A DNA stretch of 64,000 nt from Pyronema omphalodes. Its lineage: Eukaryota > Ascomycota > Pezizomycetes > Pezizales > Pyronemataceae. How positions within the stretch are numbered: the stretch's first letter is position 1; each line of letters opens with the position of its first letter. A model generated the notes under the pieces. The model saw only the letters and a list, made by a program, of their open reading frames with translations. It made no database searches and was not told where the DNA came from. Position numbers and translations under genes: made by a program. Below are positions 60,914 through 64,000 of the stretch, piece after piece. The DNA is taken from positions 1,240,001 through 1,304,000 of the forward strand of contig JAJJXM010000002.1 in NCBI GenBank assembly GCA_024516155.1. The letters run 5' to 3'.

Positions 60914-62835
60914 ATGGCAGACGATCTCTCAATCACCGACCCCTCCGACTGGACTTCCACCTCGTTACCGTACCTCACAGCTCTCGACGCCGCCCTCCGC
61001 TGCGAAGTCTGTAAAGATTTCTATACCGCTCCCGTAATTACCAATTGCTGTCACACCTTTTGCTCATTATGTATACGACGAGCCTTACACGCCGATGGAA
61101 TCTGTCCAATTTGCCGGTCTCAAGAGCAGGAGTTTAGATTACGTAAAAATACCACCGTACAGGACTTATTAGATGCATTTGTTGCATGTCGGGGGAAATT
61201 AATGGACGTGGCTATAGCCAAAGCAGTGGTGGAGGTACAAGAGGAGACACCAGCGGAGGCAGAGGCGAAGGAAAATGAAGAGAAGGCTGAGCAGGAGTCA
61301 CAAGCGTCACAACGGTCTACGAGAGCAAGCAGAAGAGGGCGAAGGAAAGAAGTCATTCCCGAAACCGATGACGAAACAGACGAAGCCTATGTACCCGAAG
61401 CCGAACCACCAAGGCGGAAAGCAACACCCCCACCTCCAAGTACCTCCTCCATTCCGATTCCATGAATCTTTGAAAATCGTGAACATAGCACTGACATTTC
61501 TTAGATGATGGCCTCGTAGCCTGCCCTATCTGTTTTCGCCGCATGAAAGAAGCCGCCATCAACGCCCACCTCGACAAATGCATGATCGATCCCTCTCCTC
61601 CTTCTCCACCCAAAACCAAGCCCGTACCAAAAGCCTCCGTGGCACCAATCTCCCCCGTCCGCCGCCTCCGCTCCGCTCCCTCTATACCCACCCGCACCAA
61701 GCCCAATGGCCCACCAATGGAACCTCTTCCCCGGCTTACCTACTCCCACCTTACCGATACCAAGCTTCGTGCAAAGCTCCGTGAACTGGGAATTCCAGAC
61801 CATGGAACAAGGAAGCTCATGCAGGAAAGGCATACGGAATGGAAGAATCTCTGGAATGCAAACATTGATAGTGAATATCCAAAGTCGAAGAGAGAGTTAC
61901 TTAGAGAGCTGGATATTTGGGAAAGGGCACATACTAAGCCAGTGAATAATAAGACGAAGGAACCTACTTGGTCAGATGAGGCTTGGGGGACGAAACATGG
62001 AGGGGACTTTAAGGATTTGGTGGAGGCGGCGAGGAGGGGTATCAAGAGGAGAAAGGTCGAGGATACTGCCGAGGGGGATGGGAAAAACGAACGGGAGGCG
62101 AAAGACAAGGCCTCCAACGCAGATCCCAATCCTCGAATCCAGGAATCCACGAAAGGCGAGTCGAAAACGGAATCAGAACCAAATTCAGGATCTCAGCAAC
62201 CTCCACCAGAACCCTCCCAAAACCCCACTCAAAGCTCTCTCGTTTTCTCACCACAGTCTCAACCTGTGAATCACCCAATAACAGCTCCAACGCAAAATCC
62301 AGCTTGGACCCAGTCCCCATATGGAATAACAATTGCCCACACCCGCCCCGAAGCTCCTCCATTCGCATCACAAAAAAGCCGTTCCAACATCTCCGCTCTT
62401 CTTGATAACCCTCCCCCACCATCACATCAACCATTTTATCAATTCCCATCATTTTCCCAGCCTGTACAACCGTTTCAATTACCCTCGATGTTACAGCCTA
62501 ATATGCCACAAGGAGGTTTACCACCCCTTAATTCGATATCGCCATCACAAGGTCCGTACCCGGTAGTTTCTTCGGGATTTCCGGGGAGCTCACCAGGTTC
62601 ATTGCCGGGTGCTTTACCAGGTGCTTTACCAGGTGCTACACCAGGTGTTTTGCCGGGATTATCCTCAATGTTTTCTGGTCGGCCATCAAATGATGCGAAT
62701 AAAGAAACACAAGAACCTTCGAATGGATTACCACCTATAGACATGGGAAGAAGAGAGTCGTTTACAGGCACATTACCTTCGTTGCCGGAAATGCAGAGGC
62801 CGAATGAGAAGAGGAAGTATAATAGTATTGAATAG
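60914..62835 (+). CDS. RAD18: postreplication repair E3 ubiquitin ligase Rad18
   Basis: Two exons, 60914-61439 and 61505-62835, give 618 residues. Rad18 with Rad6 monoubiquitinates PCNA at stalled forks. The start MADDLSITDPSDW and the RING finger C30-x2-C33 ... C64-x2-C67 (CEVCKDFYTAP, CHTFCSLC, CPIC) match the family. The intron (donor GTACCT, branch CTGAC) joins PPPN-DGLVACPICF, restoring the UBZ zinc finger C182, C185, H197, C201. A SAP DNA-binding motif follows at about 254-290 (LTYSHLTDTKLRAKLRELGIP). The tail from about 370 is Pro/Ser/Gln-rich and includes tandem LPGALPGALPGATPG units. It is longer than yeast Rad18 (487), the excess lying in this tail. Confidence 0.95.
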
Positions 62836-63277
62836 TGTTGAATACTACTTCATGTAATTGTATTTAGGATTGGATTAGTGGCTTGAACTTTTTGTTTACT
62901 TTATGATATGGGATTTGGGTGTATACATGGGGTTTTGTTATGATATGATGGAGTGGTTGGATAACAATTAAAATGGGGATGATGGGGAAATTAATAATAT
63001 AGTTGATCTCTAAAACAGGAACATGGATAATTGAGAAGAAAAAAAATTGGATCATTCATGACCTGAACTACAAAACTTCAATAAACAACGCTGGTTTTAG
63101 GAAACGGAATTAGAAAAGAAAATAAATGTCAATCCTGAAATGTGAACCGGAACCCAACCCAACCCATACCCATATCCATACCCATACCCATGCCCATACC
63201 CAATCGACCCAATGTGTATTGTGACCAACCTCGAAAATCAAAAATTTTGAAAAAAACTTCGTCAAATCGTCAATCCC
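62836..63277. other. convergent intergenic region
   Basis: Between the 3' ends of RAD18 (+) and the CHMP7-like gene (-). It holds a short hexamer repeat at about 63150-63200. Confidence 0.6.
63150..63200. repeat. CCCATA-type hexamer microsatellite
   Basis: About eight degenerate units of CCCATA/CCCATG in a row downstream of RAD18. Confidence 0.8.
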
Positions 63278-64000
63278 TTACGCATATTCCTTCTCCCTCT
63301 CTTGTTCCTTCTCATTCTCTGGTTGTGCCTCTTTCTCTTCCGTCTTTGAGCTACCCAGCGTCATGCCCTGCAAACTATCCGATAACTCCCTCTCCAGATC
63401 TCTCTCCTTTGTCGGCTTCTTGGGTACACTCGGCATCTCCTCCAGGGTCTTTCTCCGCTTCTCCGCAGCCTCCTCTTCTTTAACATCCTTAAGCATAGCC
63501 TCCAATTCCTCCTCCACACCCTCCTCATCCATCACATCTCCAGCCTCAGCCAAAACTCTATTAACCTCCTCCACATTCTCCCTCTCCTCTCTCAGACCCT
63601 CCATGATACGATCCACCCTCTCTGTGCCTCCCAACTCCTTATTAAGTGACGCCATCGCCTTCCCGCTCTTCTCTAACACCTCAAGCAGCTCCACATTATC
63701 CTGTGCACTTCTCAATCCAGCTAAAACATCCTCCACCGTAATCATAGCCTTCGTCTTTTCCTCCAATGCCTTCTCCACTGTCTTCCTACTCCTCAGCGCC
63801 GCCATCGCCTTCACCTTATTCCCTCTATCCACCGCCAATTTCGCAGTCGCCGTACACCTCTCCACATCCTCCTCCAACTCCTCCACTCTCCTCTTAATCC
63901 CCAGCAACGTTCCCTTCAACCCAGCCACAGCAATATCCGATTCTCCCGCCTGCGTTTCCCCAAACACCACCACTCCCTTCTCCCCATCCCACGCAGCCAT
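63278..64000 (-). CDS. CHMP7-like ESCRT-III (SNF7 family) protein, 5'-truncated by window end
   Basis: The C-terminal 240 codons lie in the window; the gene continues beyond position 64000. The visible part is a Snf7-type helical core: TLLGIKRRVEELEEDVERC, then NKVKAMAALRSRKTVEKALEEK, long acidic helices, and an end rich in Glu/Lys. The paired basic and acidic helices and AMAALRSRKxxEKxL pattern are typical of CHMP7, which recruits ESCRT-III to the nuclear envelope. A codon that could read as Met sits exactly at 64000, but CHMP7 proteins are usually near 450 residues with an N-terminal winged-helix part, so I treat this as partial. The PKKPTKERDLERELSDSLQ segment is the likely MIT-interacting motif. 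Confidence 0.75.
   Translation of the reverse strand: MAAWDGEKGVVVFGETQAGESDIAVAGLKGTLLGIKRRVEELEEDVERCTATAKLAVDRGNKVKAMAALRSRKTVEKALEEKTKAMITVEDVLAGLRSAQDNVELLEVLEKSGKAMASLNKELGGTERVDRIMEGLREERENVEEVNRVLAEAGDVMDEEGVEEELEAMLKDVKEEEAAEKRRKTLEEMPSVPKKPTKERDLERELSDSLQGMTLGSSKTEEKEAQPENEKEQEREKEYA

Overview
The window is nuclear DNA of a filamentous ascomycete (Pezizomycotina). Genes carry short introns (about 48-116 bp) with GT...AG ends and CTAAC/CTGAC-like branch points, leaders are CT-rich, and the products are conserved eukaryotic proteins: a cytoplasmic dynein heavy chain of the usual fungal length, NUF2, DCC1, a Nup49/Nup58-type FG nucleoporin, FIP1, RAD18, WDR48, ARPC5, HSP10 and tryptophanyl-tRNA synthetase. 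One spliced tRNA-Leu(CAA) gene is present. I cannot name the species. Nothing bacterial or viral was seen.

Layout. 1-3030 is gene-poor and holds a 177-bp-period direct repeat. 3031-4376 has two small single-pass membrane protein genes. 4965-10025 is a dense block: DCC1 (-), a GLFG nucleoporin (-) and, divergently, FIP1 (+). 11027-11890 is a carboxymuconolactone-decarboxylase-like protein with a signal peptide; 13005-14694 is NUF2 (-); 16595-17871 is a LYC1-type N-acetyltransferase; 18603-18717 is tRNA-Leu; 19303-20028 (-) is a cysteine-rich secreted protein. 20029-23501 is non-coding and contains two diverged, collinear copies of a roughly 1-kb unit. 23502-30899 holds two divergent pairs: WRS1 (-)/HSP10 (+) and a WRAP53/Swt21-like WD40 protein (-)/amino-acid permease (+). 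32518-33215 is a second cysteine-rich secreted protein. 33895-47413 (-) is the dynein heavy chain, divergent from WDR48 (48588-51978, +). 51979-54182 is low complexity, with a 9-bp minisatellite. 54183-59078 (-) is a long RhoGEF, followed by the divergent ARPC5 (-)/RAD18 (+) pair and, at the right edge, a truncated CHMP7-like ESCRT-III gene (-).

The exon structures were rebuilt by hand. For each multi-exon gene I chose splice sites that keep the frame, and in each case the summed exon length is a multiple of three. Several genes have first or internal exons too short to stand out as open reading frames: a 3-nt exon in HSP10, a 29-nt exon in the nucleoporin, and 33- to 49-nt exons in the permease.

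Three genes touch PCNA: DCC1 (Ctf18-RFC clamp loading), RAD18 (PCNA ubiquitination) and WDR48 (deubiquitinase cofactor). Several others serve the cytoskeleton or spindle: dynein, ARPC5, a RhoGEF and NUF2. I read these groupings as ordinary fungal gene order rather than a cluster. The least explained items are the two cysteine-rich secreted proteins, the PPxY-bearing mini membrane protein, the duplicated ~1-kb non-coding unit, the YGG-coding minisatellite and the DH/RhoGAP-like combination.
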